From Thermoplasmatota archaeon (GTDB lineage: Archaea > Thermoplasmatota > JAQUQK01), in contig JAQUQK010000003.1 in assembly GCA_028716125.1 (NCBI GenBank), forward strand, positions 1 to 38,136: a DNA stretch of 38,136 nt. Reading direction: 5' to 3'. Every line of letters starts with the position of its first letter. The stretch's first letter is position 1. Shown here piece by piece: positions 12,701-21,026 of the stretch. The notes under the pieces were generated by a model. It saw nothing but the letters and a program-made list of their open reading frames with translations, was not told the origin of the DNA and searched no databases. The position numbers and the translations under genes were made by a program.

Positions 12701-14779
12701 CTCTTCTCCCTCCCAATAGGACTTTTCGACTCCTTCAATCTTATCAATTCTGTCTGTTATTTTCCCTACCGCCTGCTTCCCCAACGCTTCGTCTGCCCAC
12801 TTCTCACCTTTGTATTCTTCGAGGACGTTGCGGGGGACGGGCTTGTTGTGATTGACAGCCGATTGAACATCAGAATAATGAACATTAGCCCACCGCTTTG
12901 ATTGAACTCCCCCGCCTTTTGATTCGACAAATTCTTTAGAGGTCATTTCCCACGCCTGTTTTGCCGCAGGGGGGGGAGAAGGTTTCAAAACCAATACACC
13001 ATCAGGACCAATATCGTCAATTATTTCTCCGCCTTTTACAACATTGGTATAATCAACTACGTTTTCAATGTCTTCCGCAGACGGTTCTTCGCCGATGTCC
13101 TCTCTTGCGGTTCCGTATGTTGCAGCTTCCTCTTTTGTTCGTGTAACCCAAACAATATCGGTAGCAGGTCTTTTTTCAAGCTCTTTAAGTTTTGCAGGAG
13201 TAATACCGAGGTCGTTTCCGAGTTCCTCCTCTTCAAATTTTATAACATCGGCGGCAGTTTTGGCTTCTGGATGTCTTTCGCTGCCAGTTTCAGTTCTATA
13301 AGCCGGACCTGTATATTGTTTTCCCCTCTGTCCTATTTCGACTTTCGCTTCAGGTTGCTCTACAATCGTTTTCGGGAGTGTAGCAGGTTCGACTCTTGCT
13401 TTGATTTCTGCTATTTTACCTACTCTTTTTTGTGCAGTTTCATAGACTATTTTATAACCTTCCTCATCTGTAAGGTTTGGGTTCGTCTTTAACGCCGTTT
13501 CAAATGCCGCAAAACCGGCATCTTTGCCTCTTCCTTCCGGCAGTTCATTGACTAATTGCTCGTAAGTTTTCGCTTTGGGGGTTTCTACAAGCACGGCACT
13601 TTTCGGCATATAGACGGGTTTCGCTTCTGGCGCAATAGGCGGCTTGCTAATCGTTTTTGGGGATGTAACAGGCAGGGTTTCAACTTCGGGCTTAATAGCG
13701 GCCACGCCAGCAGGGGCAGCGGCTTCATTAAGGGGCTGTATCGGAGTTTCGGCGGCGGCTGATGGCTTACCGGCAGTAGAGGTCTTTTGCCCTAACCCCA
13801 TATACTTTTCACGGACTTTATCCCACGCCGCCCTATCGCCGGTCTTTTTGTATTCGTCTAAGGCCGTTTGGATTTCGCTTCGAATAACGGCCCGTTGCGC
13901 TTCGCGGGTTCCCGCGGGGGCTTCAAAAGGCACAATGTTAGTTCCGGCCCGGATTCCCGCAATAAACCGCATAGCTTTCTGAATACCAACATCACCAACT
14001 CCGAAAAGTTCACCTATTCCAGCTTCGAAGTGTATCCCCTGCCAGTCAATCGGCTTGCCTTCTCTAATTTTCGTTACAACTTCCTCGTCTGCTTTGCGGA
14101 GGCCGAAGGTCAAGCCAGTCCCTAAAATCGTTTTGAACGCTTCCCTTGCTGGTATTCGGCTTAAACCAGCCCCGATAACCTTCCCTGCAGTTCTCAGGCC
14201 GCCGAGAAATTGAAAAGTGTTAGCTATCGCCTTCTCTTTAGGTGTGGGGTAAAAATCTAAATCCTCATTGTAGCGTTGTTCAACTGTTCTCTTTAACTCT
14301 GGCAGGCCGCCCCCTACTCCGGTCAAATACTTGTCGAGATAATAGGCCCCGACTTTGGCGCCTCTGTTAAAAGGGCTTTTGTAGGATTCCGGCTCTAACG
14401 GCGGCTGCCGAGTAACCAGCATTTTCACCTTTTCCCAAAGTGTCGGCTCATACGCCTTAATTTCGGGGATAGTTTTCGCCGCCCCCATAACTTCAAAATC
14501 TGGTTGTTCTGTGGGCACAGCACTCTTAGGCGTCCATTTTATCTCAGGTTGCGTCAGGTTCGATTTCGGGGGTATTGGTGTCTCGATAGTAGTTGTTTCG
14601 CTTACTGCTGTTGAGGCAGGCGTATTGCCAGCGAGTTTAAGGGGTTCAGTGATAGATTGTTGTTCGCCTTCTATTTCGTTAGAATCGGGCGGAGTTATTA
14701 AGACAGCGCCTTGCGGCTTCCATATCGGCTTTACCGATGGGGGTTCCTCCACTAAAATTGCACCTTCCGGCTTCCACAT
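9719..14779 (-). CDS. Giant polyvalent-type internal virion protein
   Basis: This 1686-residue protein is the last of the virion genes. Four copies of a [WY]xPxxAVLxExP-like motif lie at residues 2-13, 20-31, 82-93 and 390-401. Residues 490-600 ('YRTETGSERHPEA', 'DIVWVTRTKEEAATYG') resemble the ADP-ribosyltransferase-like modules of phage large polyvalent proteins. 'AWEMTSKEFVES' with 'NKPVPRNVLEEYKG' (610-660) is a helical motif common in the same proteins. A long helical region follows, then a hydrophobic segment near 1526-1543 and a tail of GLK repeats. Position and size suit an ejected internal (T7 gp16-like) protein carrying effector domains into the cell. Virion location is likely; enzymatic activity is tentative. 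Confidence 0.65.
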   Translation of the reverse strand: MWKPEGAILVEEPPSVKPIWKPQGAVLITPPDSNEIEGEQQSITEPLKLAGNTPASTAVSETTTIETPIPPKSNLTQPEIKWTPKSAVPTEQPDFEVMGAAKTIPEIKAYEPTLWEKVKMLVTRQPPLEPESYKSPFNRGAKVGAYYLDKYLTGVGGGLPELKRTVEQRYNEDLDFYPTPKEKAIANTFQFLGGLRTAGKVIGAGLSRIPAREAFKTILGTGLTFGLRKADEEVVTKIREGKPIDWQGIHFEAGIGELFGVGDVGIQKAMRFIAGIRAGTNIVPFEAPAGTREAQRAVIRSEIQTALDEYKKTGDRAAWDKVREKYMGLGQKTSTAGKPSAAAETPIQPLNEAAAPAGVAAIKPEVETLPVTSPKTISKPPIAPEAKPVYMPKSAVLVETPKAKTYEQLVNELPEGRGKDAGFAAFETALKTNPNLTDEEGYKIVYETAQKRVGKIAEIKARVEPATLPKTIVEQPEAKVEIGQRGKQYTGPAYRTETGSERHPEAKTAADVIKFEEEELGNDLGITPAKLKELEKRPATDIVWVTRTKEEAATYGTAREDIGEEPSAEDIENVVDYTNVVKGGEIIDDIGPDGVLVLKPSPPPAAKQAWEMTSKEFVESKGGGVQSKRWANVHYSDVQSAVNHNKPVPRNVLEEYKGEKWADEALGKQAVGKITDRIDKIEGVEKSYWEGEELTVYYNGTLPKDTINVRVQKELADNRLLDSVKKINLYYAEKGTFRDEALAKTEGGKVEQETQQAIATARANAREHLAPTSVKTAYLNEKINYGGETRTRGEVIAEMQKQGTPQKQIDAYMMGAKTLPEIKTRKGLKGPLKELGGMPRPPEGLTKAESEHLGTREQEALRGGQKQGARIGYKTGWRDAIDTAKSEIFKIKTAEVFEEKQIQKAKELVEQFVPRQYRYRFTNRILKTKTPADITRLMNDIEEYVKNLEDKLTTRAAKLGPQFVPPKGPPALRTEPYTEPPTPPVKKRIVNAITSFFKNPVALGRKGGVVLSARLKDASQVAATALHRMAFNKNLATSRDIDSMADWIKGVRKLSDTDAKRWNYDASSELVEDRDAILKKYGLREAYEQWREGAERITTRFEEATGIKIDRKAFYYHLKVADLEGLRTALDAEKSRIEEAIKKATNKRQVADMAHRIKVINTLLRGYRTGGVSLTTPGATLGREIAATPELMEFYAHPADAAIDFVETMNEAIARANFFGKEPPNIINLRTQLTKAVKKLQTLKPDNPEYEKTLNAAIHIEDYLAKKANTKLEESIGGKIDELIRENAISAKDQTEIANVLNAYFNPKGMHPTVSGYLRVLRMEAMGSWASGLTQLQNEPINWYEGGIANYLRVVAKRLVGLGYRIPNLKMFGADSAITPEMTGGPGKKIEDAYFKVNFVKYNDVGNKLRLVNPFYMKLQQQARSNDPALYTYLKEVYAYDLGKIPKVIADLKAGVESDDVLFPLYYKYAEVHVASLLETPEGFATGGSARALYFLNTYNIKQFSYLKRQIFNNLRSANPQLKRKGLQALFILLPGLILVASLKRLTVEKVRGKKIKPFIKKDPQTGQMSTDFSTLTEFGDKDTTTYLDCLVDGTLQLIPGMNRYTAIEMWKGTFKGVNIPWPKLFGRAVQDYKKGKVNQLKREIPVVGEEVYRYTKEEKGSSGLKTGGLKGGGLKSKGLKAKGLK

Positions 14780-14782
14780 TAC

Positions 14783-16597
14783 TCACCAAAGTTTACTCGG
14801 CCCGACATCGCTCATATCTCCGCCCGTCCACGGCATTGTCCTTGCGTTTGGCATCGGCGGCTTTCTCATTCTGGCCGCTATAACATCATCCAAAAGAGTT
14901 CCTTCGCCGCCGCCGAAGTTTCTGGAGTACACAGCTTCTAAATTCGCCTGCCTAAATGCCGTGGCTCTATTTTCCTGATTGACGGCTTTATAAACCAAAT
15001 CCTGAATCTCTTGTCTGTTCAACTTAGGGCCAATCGCCCCTGCTGGCCGGCCGGGGTCATTCATAAACAAGTCTGCGATTTTGTCGATAGACTCCTCCGC
15101 GCCTCCTAAATCGCCGGGGATTCCGCCCATTCGCATAACCTTAAATCCGCCAATAGGACTTGCAGATATTACCTTCCACATTCCAGTATCGGCGACGAGC
15201 TGGTCAGTAGTAAGGCCAGTCCTGCCAACTGTTTTGCTTCCCCCCCTGCTCGGTGTGCCTCCACCTTCGGCGCTCTTGATAGTAGGCCCTGCCTGTTCTT
15301 TACCGGCTGCGGCAACACTTCCGGGCCGAGGCGCTAAACTGACATTCATAGAGGCCGGTAACTGAGTAGCGTTTGTCCTGCCTCCGGGTTCGCCGGGGCT
15401 TACATTAAGCCACGGTGCGTTTGCCATCACCCCCGCCGATGTTCTGCCGCCCGGTTCTCCCTTGTCGATTATTATTGGATTCACCCCGCCCGGATTCGCC
15501 ATTCTTAGAGGCGGTACAACATCAGGCGAGAATTGAGGTAACATGTCCCTTGATTCTAAATTAGCCGGTTCTGTTATCAACTCCCATCCGTGCTCTGTGG
15601 ATTCTTTGACCTCTGAGGGGTCAACGAGATACGTTCCACCATCGGGAGATTTCATTTGAACTTTGTTTGACTCGGGCGCGCCGCCAGTAGACGATTTTTG
15701 TGCTTCCGCAAGTTTTTTCTTCGCTTGATAAAGTCTATAAGCACCAACAATCGGTATCCCACTTGCGGCGGATGAAAGTGTTTTACTCCAATCTCTCCCG
15801 ACAGTTGTAGGTTTTTCAGGCCAGTTTTCGTTAAGAATTTTCTCGGCTGTTGGCAATAACTTTATTCCATCAGAAGAAAGGTTTTGCCAGGCATATTGAA
15901 CAGCATCGTCCCTTGTAGCTTCTCTCGTCTTACCATTACCAATATCCATTTGCGAGCCGGGTTTCATTACCCTTAGAGTGCCCAATGACTGTGCTATATG
16001 AGCAGGTGTAAAAACGGGTGTGGGCTTATTGCCAGTGTAACCTTTTGCAACGGAGACTATGTTGGTGGGATTCTTCAAATCCTGATAACCTATCAAGGTC
16101 CCGGCCTCGTCATATAACGGCTTGAAATTGGGATTTGTCTGTTTTGGCACGGCTTTAACGCCAGTGGGGGCCAGACCCCCCGTTTTCTTCGGTTGATAAT
16201 AAACTACATTGCCTTCTGAATCGTAACCTTGAACAGGCGCCCCAAATCCGCCCTCTGAATACATCTTGGCTCTTCCCATATTTTCATCTATTTGCGATTG
16301 GATAAGATTTCTCTTTATCCCTGTCGGTTCGTCTAACTGCTGACCCATTAAACTTGCTATTATAGATTGTTCAAAGGGCGACATATTTCTGGCTGGCGCG
16401 AATGGATTGAGGCCGTCAAGTATTCCGCCGAGTCCGCGAGGCCCTTTCAGTTGCGTATTCTGCTGAGAGAGGACTGATGCCAAATCCTGCTTTTGCGATA
16501 TACCATTCATAAGAGCGTCCATTATGGCTTTTTCGCGCCTGCGCTGTTTGATAGCGACTATCGCCTGAGCTAAAGATGGGTTTCCTGCATATTCCAT
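14783..16597 (-). CDS. Internal virion / ejection protein, Gly/Pro/Ser-rich
   Basis: This 604-residue protein has an N-terminal helix (residues 1-50, 'AQAIVAIKQRRREKAIMDAL') followed by low-complexity Gly/Pro/Ser/Thr stretches. Two near-repeats 'KGEPGGRTSAGVMANAPWL' and 'PGEPGGRTNATQLPAS' lie around residues 380-410. No enzyme motif is visible. It is coupled by TAATG to the preceding gene and sits four bases from the giant gene, the place of internal core or DNA-ejection proteins in podoviruses. The assignment rests on position and composition. Confidence 0.5.
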   Translation of the reverse strand: MEYAGNPSLAQAIVAIKQRRREKAIMDALMNGISQKQDLASVLSQQNTQLKGPRGLGGILDGLNPFAPARNMSPFEQSIIASLMGQQLDEPTGIKRNLIQSQIDENMGRAKMYSEGGFGAPVQGYDSEGNVVYYQPKKTGGLAPTGVKAVPKQTNPNFKPLYDEAGTLIGYQDLKNPTNIVSVAKGYTGNKPTPVFTPAHIAQSLGTLRVMKPGSQMDIGNGKTREATRDDAVQYAWQNLSSDGIKLLPTAEKILNENWPEKPTTVGRDWSKTLSSAASGIPIVGAYRLYQAKKKLAEAQKSSTGGAPESNKVQMKSPDGGTYLVDPSEVKESTEHGWELITEPANLESRDMLPQFSPDVVPPLRMANPGGVNPIIIDKGEPGGRTSAGVMANAPWLNVSPGEPGGRTNATQLPASMNVSLAPRPGSVAAAGKEQAGPTIKSAEGGGTPSRGGSKTVGRTGLTTDQLVADTGMWKVISASPIGGFKVMRMGGIPGDLGGAEESIDKIADLFMNDPGRPAGAIGPKLNRQEIQDLVYKAVNQENRATAFRQANLEAVYSRNFGGGEGTLLDDVIAARMRKPPMPNARTMPWTGGDMSDVGPSKLW

Positions 16598-17430
16598 TAG
16601 ATACCTCCCCCTGCTAACATCATTAACAGCCCTAATCCGTTATAGTTGCCCTTTCCCGCCAATAACTGCGACCACTGGCTCTCTTCGGAGGGATACAACC
16701 ATTGCTTTGAAGCTGCCGTTTGGGTCTGTGTCCCGTAAGGAGACACCCCTGCTACGCCCAGCGCTAACGGGGCCTGCACATTATAGGGGAACATCGTCTG
16801 GTCCATTTCCTGAGCGTAAGACGCTTGGTTAATCATATTCTCAATATCACGCGGCAAACTGCCGAAACCCGCTATTGCGCCGAGTCGCTTTAATATCTCA
16901 TTCGTTTCGTAGCTGGACAGTTGCGATATCCCCTCAAACTGCCGGCTGCGCTCGGCCTCAGCGTAAGGGGCCAGAGTTCCAGCAAGATTTTCTCCACCTT
17001 CACGGACTATCCGGCCAAGAGAGGATACTGCCGGGCCGGAAGAGAGCGCCCCGCCCATCTGAAATTTTCGCCCCATCCTATTAGCCGCCGTATTCATATC
17101 CTCGGTAACTCTTTTGACAATCGGCTCAAACCACGGAGTTTTGGTAATGTCCAGATAATCCCCGCCGACTGTCCTTTTCAATTCATCCAGCCCCATCTGC
17201 CAACCTTCGGACGGCGGCCCTCCGACCCAATTTGAAAGAGTATTTTGGCCCGCCTGTTCAGCCGGCGTCATACCGGCAATGTCTAACGTAGGTAGTGTCG
17301 GAGGAGTTCCGCTATACAGACCATAAAGAAAGTTTAACGCCGCTTTCTGTTGCCCGGTATATGCGCGAGTGCCCGAACCGGAGGACTTCTCTTTGGTATA
17401 TTGAGGACTCGTATTGAAAAAGTTTGCCAT
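16597..17430 (-). CDS. Internal virion protein, small
   Basis: This 277-residue protein has GAGGT before the ATG. It is helical, with Gly/Ala-rich segments in the middle ('NRMGRKFQMGGALSSGP', about residues 117-133) and a hydrophobic C-terminus ('GLGLLMMLAGGGI'). Proteins of this shape precede the large ejection proteins in many podovirus late operons and are predicted virion components entering the cell with DNA. No catalytic signature is visible. Confidence 0.5.
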   Translation of the reverse strand: MANFFNTSPQYTKEKSSGSGTRAYTGQQKAALNFLYGLYSGTPPTLPTLDIAGMTPAEQAGQNTLSNWVGGPPSEGWQMGLDELKRTVGGDYLDITKTPWFEPIVKRVTEDMNTAANRMGRKFQMGGALSSGPAVSSLGRIVREGGENLAGTLAPYAEAERSRQFEGISQLSSYETNEILKRLGAIAGFGSLPRDIENMINQASYAQEMDQTMFPYNVQAPLALGVAGVSPYGTQTQTAASKQWLYPSEESQWSQLLAGKGNYNGLGLLMMLAGGGI

Positions 17431-17439
17431 TTTTTACCT

Positions 17440-17613
17440 CTACGGCTCTAATGCCACTATCCTTGTTTCAAAATTCAAAAGGGTGTCGTATATTTGCTGG
17501 TGGTCTTTTTGTAATTCATCGTTCACGCGGCGAAGATGGTCCTTGACTTCCGGCTTAACTGTATCAGAAAGTTCGCCTGGATTCGGCAGATTAAGTTTCT
17601 TCGGTAATTTCAT
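17440..17613 (-). CDS. Small structural-operon protein (57 aa)
   Basis: This ORF of 58 codons (MKLPKKLNLPNPGELSDTVK at the start, helix 'KDHLRRVNDELQKDHQQIYD' after it) overlaps the tail-tube gene stop by ATGA. It ends ten bases before the ATG of the internal virion gene. The mature helix is coiled-coil-like. The tight coupling makes it a real gene. A tail or ejection chaperone role is only a guess. Confidence 0.65.
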   Translation of the reverse strand: MKLPKKLNLPNPGELSDTVKPEVKDHLRRVNDELQKDHQQIYDTLLNFETRIVALEP

Positions 17614-19448
17614 TGTTCACCGTCCAACGCAAATCCGTGAAAATACAGTCCTAAAAAACCAAACCTGTTCGATGCCTGCTGGCGAAATAGAAAGTCCCGG
17701 CTTCTTATATCGAGAGGCATAAATTTACGAACAGTTCTCCCATTGCCTTGCAGGTCAATACTCTTCCAAGTCTGCCAGTTGGCGTCATCTTCGCGCTTGT
17801 AACTGTGAATAACCGCATATCCTGTTACGCCTTCGGCATCATAAAACGCCGTAACACCCTCGTTGATTCTCTTAAAAGTCCCAAGCGTCTGAGCGTCGGT
17901 AAGGTCTGTCGAGAGAACAAGGGTCCCGATAAAAGACGTTTCGCAATCATCATCGGAGTAATGCAGTCGCCAGGTATGACCATCGTAATCGGAGGCCAGG
18001 AGCATAAGAAAGCCCTGTTTAACGTCCACGGAATCTATCGTCTCGAATCCAATACTGTCTATCGTGGGGAATAGTGCCGTTAGTCCGTCTATCGTTAGCG
18101 TTTCCTGATTAGTGAATTTACCAAAGGTGCAAATGCCGGAGGTCAAAGGCAGTTTATACCAAACGTCCAAATCTCGCTGGTTGAGGTCGTAGGCGATAAC
18201 CAAATCGTTGCCGGTTGAGCTGGCAGAAGCAGCAATCGACCAATAAATAAAATTATACTCGTCTATGTAAGCCGATGAAATACTCTCCTCGTAGTCGTGG
18301 TTTATGCCTTTAACGGTAAGGTCTATCGGGCCGGAAATCGGGTTTATACTGAGTAGTTTATGAATCGCATAGTCAGTACCCCAAAAGTAAAGATTGCCGT
18401 CCTTGTCGTTGCAGACTGAATGGGTAGCCAACAGACCGAGATTGCCGTTCAATTCGTCATTCTGGAAAATTATATCCTCTGTGGTAAGCCAACTCCTATG
18501 AATCGAACCTTTACCCTCACCCTTTGTAAAAGTGATAAGGTTGTTCGCGCCGTAAATACCAAAACCTTTAATTGCTATCTTGCCGAGAAAATCGTTGTAA
18601 TAAGCATCCCCTGCCCCGGCTTGCAGCCAATCCGCAGGATCAGCCAAAGAACACCATCGCCGCCTTGTCGGATAAATCGTCCCGTCCTCAGTTGTATAAC
18701 CAAGAAAGATATAGTTTTCATAGACTTTTAAGTAATTGGCGGCCGTCAGATATTTACCCGTATCGTATTCGATGCCGCTTGCGCTTCCTAACGGCGCAAA
18801 ATCAGAGCCCGGAGTCTCATCATCCCAAACAAGAACGAAGTCCACTCCGTTTGTAGCATAAACCTTATTGCCTAATTTGTCGGTACACCACAAGGTACAA
18901 GCACCACTACAAGTAAACTTCAAAGTAAATGCGGAATAATCGCTGCGCCAGCGATAGATATGGGCCTTTGTAAATGCAAAAAGATACTCCGATGAACTTG
19001 CCGCCTTGTTGTGCAGATGATACCAAAGTATTGGGTTTGCGTCAGGAGCAGCAACCTTTGTACCCAAAACGCCTATCGTATAAGCAAGACCGCTTTCATC
19101 CGCTAAAGCGTTTTCAGTAAGGGTTATCTGAGTAATACTATCAACAGATAGAATCTCGTAAGTATTGTCGCCTATCACCATCGACCGACCGGCCCACAAG
19201 GGAGTTTCGGAGCCATCACCCCAACCAGTACCTACGCCTGTAACTACCGCCGAACCCAATGTCGTTGAAACCTTGCCGGTAGAATATACGCTCTCGGTAA
19301 AAACTTTTGAACGGCCTCGTATGCGCCGGACTCTATTCTCACGCATAATAACATTCTCAGACTCCTCGGCCATAAATGCGCGGGAAAGTTTTATCTGAGG
19401 AACATCCTCACGGACGCCGTTCAAATTGTCCATTATGGCAAACTGCAT
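17610..19448 (-). CDS. Podovirus tail tube/hub protein (P22 gp10 or T7 gp12-like)
   Basis: This 612-residue beta-rich protein opens 'NLNGVREDVPQIKLSRAFMAEESENVIMRENRVRRIRG' (residues 8-45, in parts), the usual start of the beta-propeller-like tail tubular protein B or P22 gp10 class. Those proteins close the portal-adaptor channel and form the tail nozzle. Repeated W/Y-x-blade-like strands follow ('AFTKAHIYRWRSDYSAF', 'NNLITFTKGEGKGSIHRSW', 'KDGNLYFWGTDYAIHKL'). It follows the adaptor and precedes the internal virion genes, as expected. Start and stop overlap both neighbours. Confidence 0.7.
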   Translation of the reverse strand: MQFAIMDNLNGVREDVPQIKLSRAFMAEESENVIMRENRVRRIRGRSKVFTESVYSTGKVSTTLGSAVVTGVGTGWGDGSETPLWAGRSMVIGDNTYEILSVDSITQITLTENALADESGLAYTIGVLGTKVAAPDANPILWYHLHNKAASSSEYLFAFTKAHIYRWRSDYSAFTLKFTCSGACTLWCTDKLGNKVYATNGVDFVLVWDDETPGSDFAPLGSASGIEYDTGKYLTAANYLKVYENYIFLGYTTEDGTIYPTRRRWCSLADPADWLQAGAGDAYYNDFLGKIAIKGFGIYGANNLITFTKGEGKGSIHRSWLTTEDIIFQNDELNGNLGLLATHSVCNDKDGNLYFWGTDYAIHKLLSINPISGPIDLTVKGINHDYEESISSAYIDEYNFIYWSIAASASSTGNDLVIAYDLNQRDLDVWYKLPLTSGICTFGKFTNQETLTIDGLTALFPTIDSIGFETIDSVDVKQGFLMLLASDYDGHTWRLHYSDDDCETSFIGTLVLSTDLTDAQTLGTFKRINEGVTAFYDAEGVTGYAVIHSYKREDDANWQTWKSIDLQGNGRTVRKFMPLDIRSRDFLFRQQASNRFGFLGLYFHGFALDGEQ

Positions 19449-19726
19449 CAGTAATACTCAACAACCTGCCAAGTGTAAGTTATTGTTTCGCTGTTCGGGC
19501 TACTGTGGCCTATGTTAAGTGTCAAAGTAGCTCCATCGGCTGCAAGAAGCGGAGCAATGTTGACTGCAGAACCGTTATATGTTCCAGCCGCGGCATAGGC
19601 GTAAACAACCGCCTTGTCTGGATCTACGTCAGTAATATCAACTACTACGGCACTCATTGAAGTAGCCGGCACAACTACCGTGGCGCTACCGCGCTGTATT
19701 GATTTTATACCTGTCCCAAATTCCAT
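19448..19726 (-). CDS. Small beta-rich tail-associated protein
   Basis: This 92-residue protein ('RGSATVVVPATSMSAVVVDI', 'YTWQVVEYY') is made of Ala/Val/Thr beta strands, like the small fibre- or lectin-like proteins that accompany phage appendages. There is no signal peptide. It ends at the first base of the tail tube gene and starts nine bases after the upstream gene. A decoration or fibre-tip role is possible. Confidence 0.5.
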   Translation of the reverse strand: MEFGTGIKSIQRGSATVVVPATSMSAVVVDITDVDPDKAVVYAYAAAGTYNGSAVNIAPLLAADGATLTLNIGHSSPNSETITYTWQVVEYY

Positions 19727-19734
19727 AAATCACC

Positions 19735-20421
19735 TTAACTTTCAACTGTCCAAACGCCGCCGATATTTGTTATGTAAATTGATGTTCCATCAGACTCTAA
19801 CTCTATAAGGGAACCTACTACAAGGGCTGCGATATATTTGCCGGCAGCAGAGGCCCCATTTTTGACCATATAAAACGAAACGCCGGCAGGAGGTATTATT
19901 CTTATCCCATCGGCGTCAGTTACGAGGAACGTGGCTTTTTGACCCGCAGCGAGCGCAGGCCAGGTGAACGGAACAACTGCTGTCGTTCCGGTATTAGTGA
20001 ATGTTTTGTTGCCTTTCAAATCCGCCGCCACAAGCGAATAGGCCCCGACCTTCGCTACTTGAAGGTGTCCGAGAAGCGATAAGCCGCCGCTGGTAATTTG
20101 TATCGTATTCCCAGCCCCATCTGTAAAGTAGTATTCGCCATCTACCTCGGAGCGATACATCACCGCTTTGTCGGCATCGAGAGCTGCTATCTCCACCGCC
20201 GATAGCGTTCTAAGAGTAACCTTCCTATGCTCCCCGGTGTCCGTATCGCTTACCTGCGTGCCGGTCTTGGGCCAGTAGTGGTCGCCGGTATCGGCTACTC
20301 CGTTGTGGTCGTTCATCCGTTCCTGTATTGCCGCCTTAGATTCTCTGATTCTATCGTCTATCACATCAGGAGCTTGGGAACCGAGCGGAGTATTTGTATC
20401 AAACGTATTTGTTAAAGTCAT
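19735..20421 (-). CDS. Tail fibre/appendage-like protein
   Basis: In this 228-residue protein, residues 1-50 'NTPLGSQAPDVIDDRIRESKAAIQERMNDHN' contain the 'D-I-D-x-x-x-R-x-x-K-x-A-I-x-E-R' segment that begins many phage appendage proteins found in metagenomes. It continues with 'LDADKAVMYRSEVDGEYYFTDGAGNTIQITSGG' and a beta-rich C-terminal part. Such proteins are predicted to trimerise. TAATG couples it to the adaptor gene. Confidence 0.55.
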   Translation of the reverse strand: MTLTNTFDTNTPLGSQAPDVIDDRIRESKAAIQERMNDHNGVADTGDHYWPKTGTQVSDTDTGEHRKVTLRTLSAVEIAALDADKAVMYRSEVDGEYYFTDGAGNTIQITSGGLSLLGHLQVAKVGAYSLVAADLKGNKTFTNTGTTAVVPFTWPALAAGQKATFLVTDADGIRIIPPAGVSFYMVKNGASAAGKYIAALVVGSLIELESDGTSIYITNIGGVWTVES

Positions 20422-21026
20422 TATTCACCTACAATCTGCGGCTCAGTAGGCATTTCAAGCCGCCTTATTTCTCTTTCAGCGTAGTAAAGTTGACTATACT
20501 TCGTTACCGTCTCAACAGGTCGATTAGTCAGTACCGCCTTAAAATATGCGGTCCCTAAATTGATAGCGTTTGCGAACTCATCGCCGAACTCGATGGTAGT
20601 TATACTCTGAGCGTGAAACTTATAATGCTTTATCTTCGCTGTATAAGCACCATCAGCCGGGGGATAAATGTAAAACTTCTTATTGAACTCCGTTTGATGT
20701 GTCGGCTCCCCTACTCCGTTTGAACTGTAATTCTGCATAAGCCGACCGTATTCACTCATCCCCCCTGGAATTAACTTGAGAGGTTTGCCGTCATAACTGC
20801 CATCGTTCAAAACGATGGAGATTAACTGCTTGAAGGCGGTCGGATAGTTGAGAGTCTTACCTTCCAAAACAAGAGACTGAGATATATCCTCTGCCGGCAG
20901 GAGATTGCAGTTTGACAAGTCGTTAAGACAAGTTTGTAAGGCGATATCATACGCCGTAGAGGTAGCCAACTCCTCTAATTTGAGGGCTTCGTTTACAAAA
21001 CTTATTATCCCGGCCTTCGTTATCAT
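20421..21026 (-). CDS. Head-tail adaptor-like protein
   Basis: I chose ATG 21026 (201 aa, MITKAGIISFVNEALKLEEL) because it overlaps the upstream stop as TAATG. A longer frame reading would invade the upstream gene with a junk N-terminus. The helical start with 'DIALQTCLNDLSNCNLLPA' and the 'LNYPTAFKQLISIVLNDGS' and 'FYIYPPADGAYTAKIKHYKFHA' segments match the podovirus adaptor or tail tubular protein A style of protein, which attaches under the portal. Located before the tail tube gene. Confidence 0.5.
   Translation of the reverse strand: MITKAGIISFVNEALKLEELATSTAYDIALQTCLNDLSNCNLLPAEDISQSLVLEGKTLNYPTAFKQLISIVLNDGSYDGKPLKLIPGGMSEYGRLMQNYSSNGVGEPTHQTEFNKKFYIYPPADGAYTAKIKHYKFHAQSITTIEFGDEFANAINLGTAYFKAVLTNRPVETVTKYSQLYYAEREIRRLEMPTEPQIVGE

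Noticed and set aside
13068..14125. Several plus-strand ORFs opposite the giant virion gene
   Set aside because: No ribosome sites or family patterns are seen. They arise because the minus-strand gene avoids certain codons.
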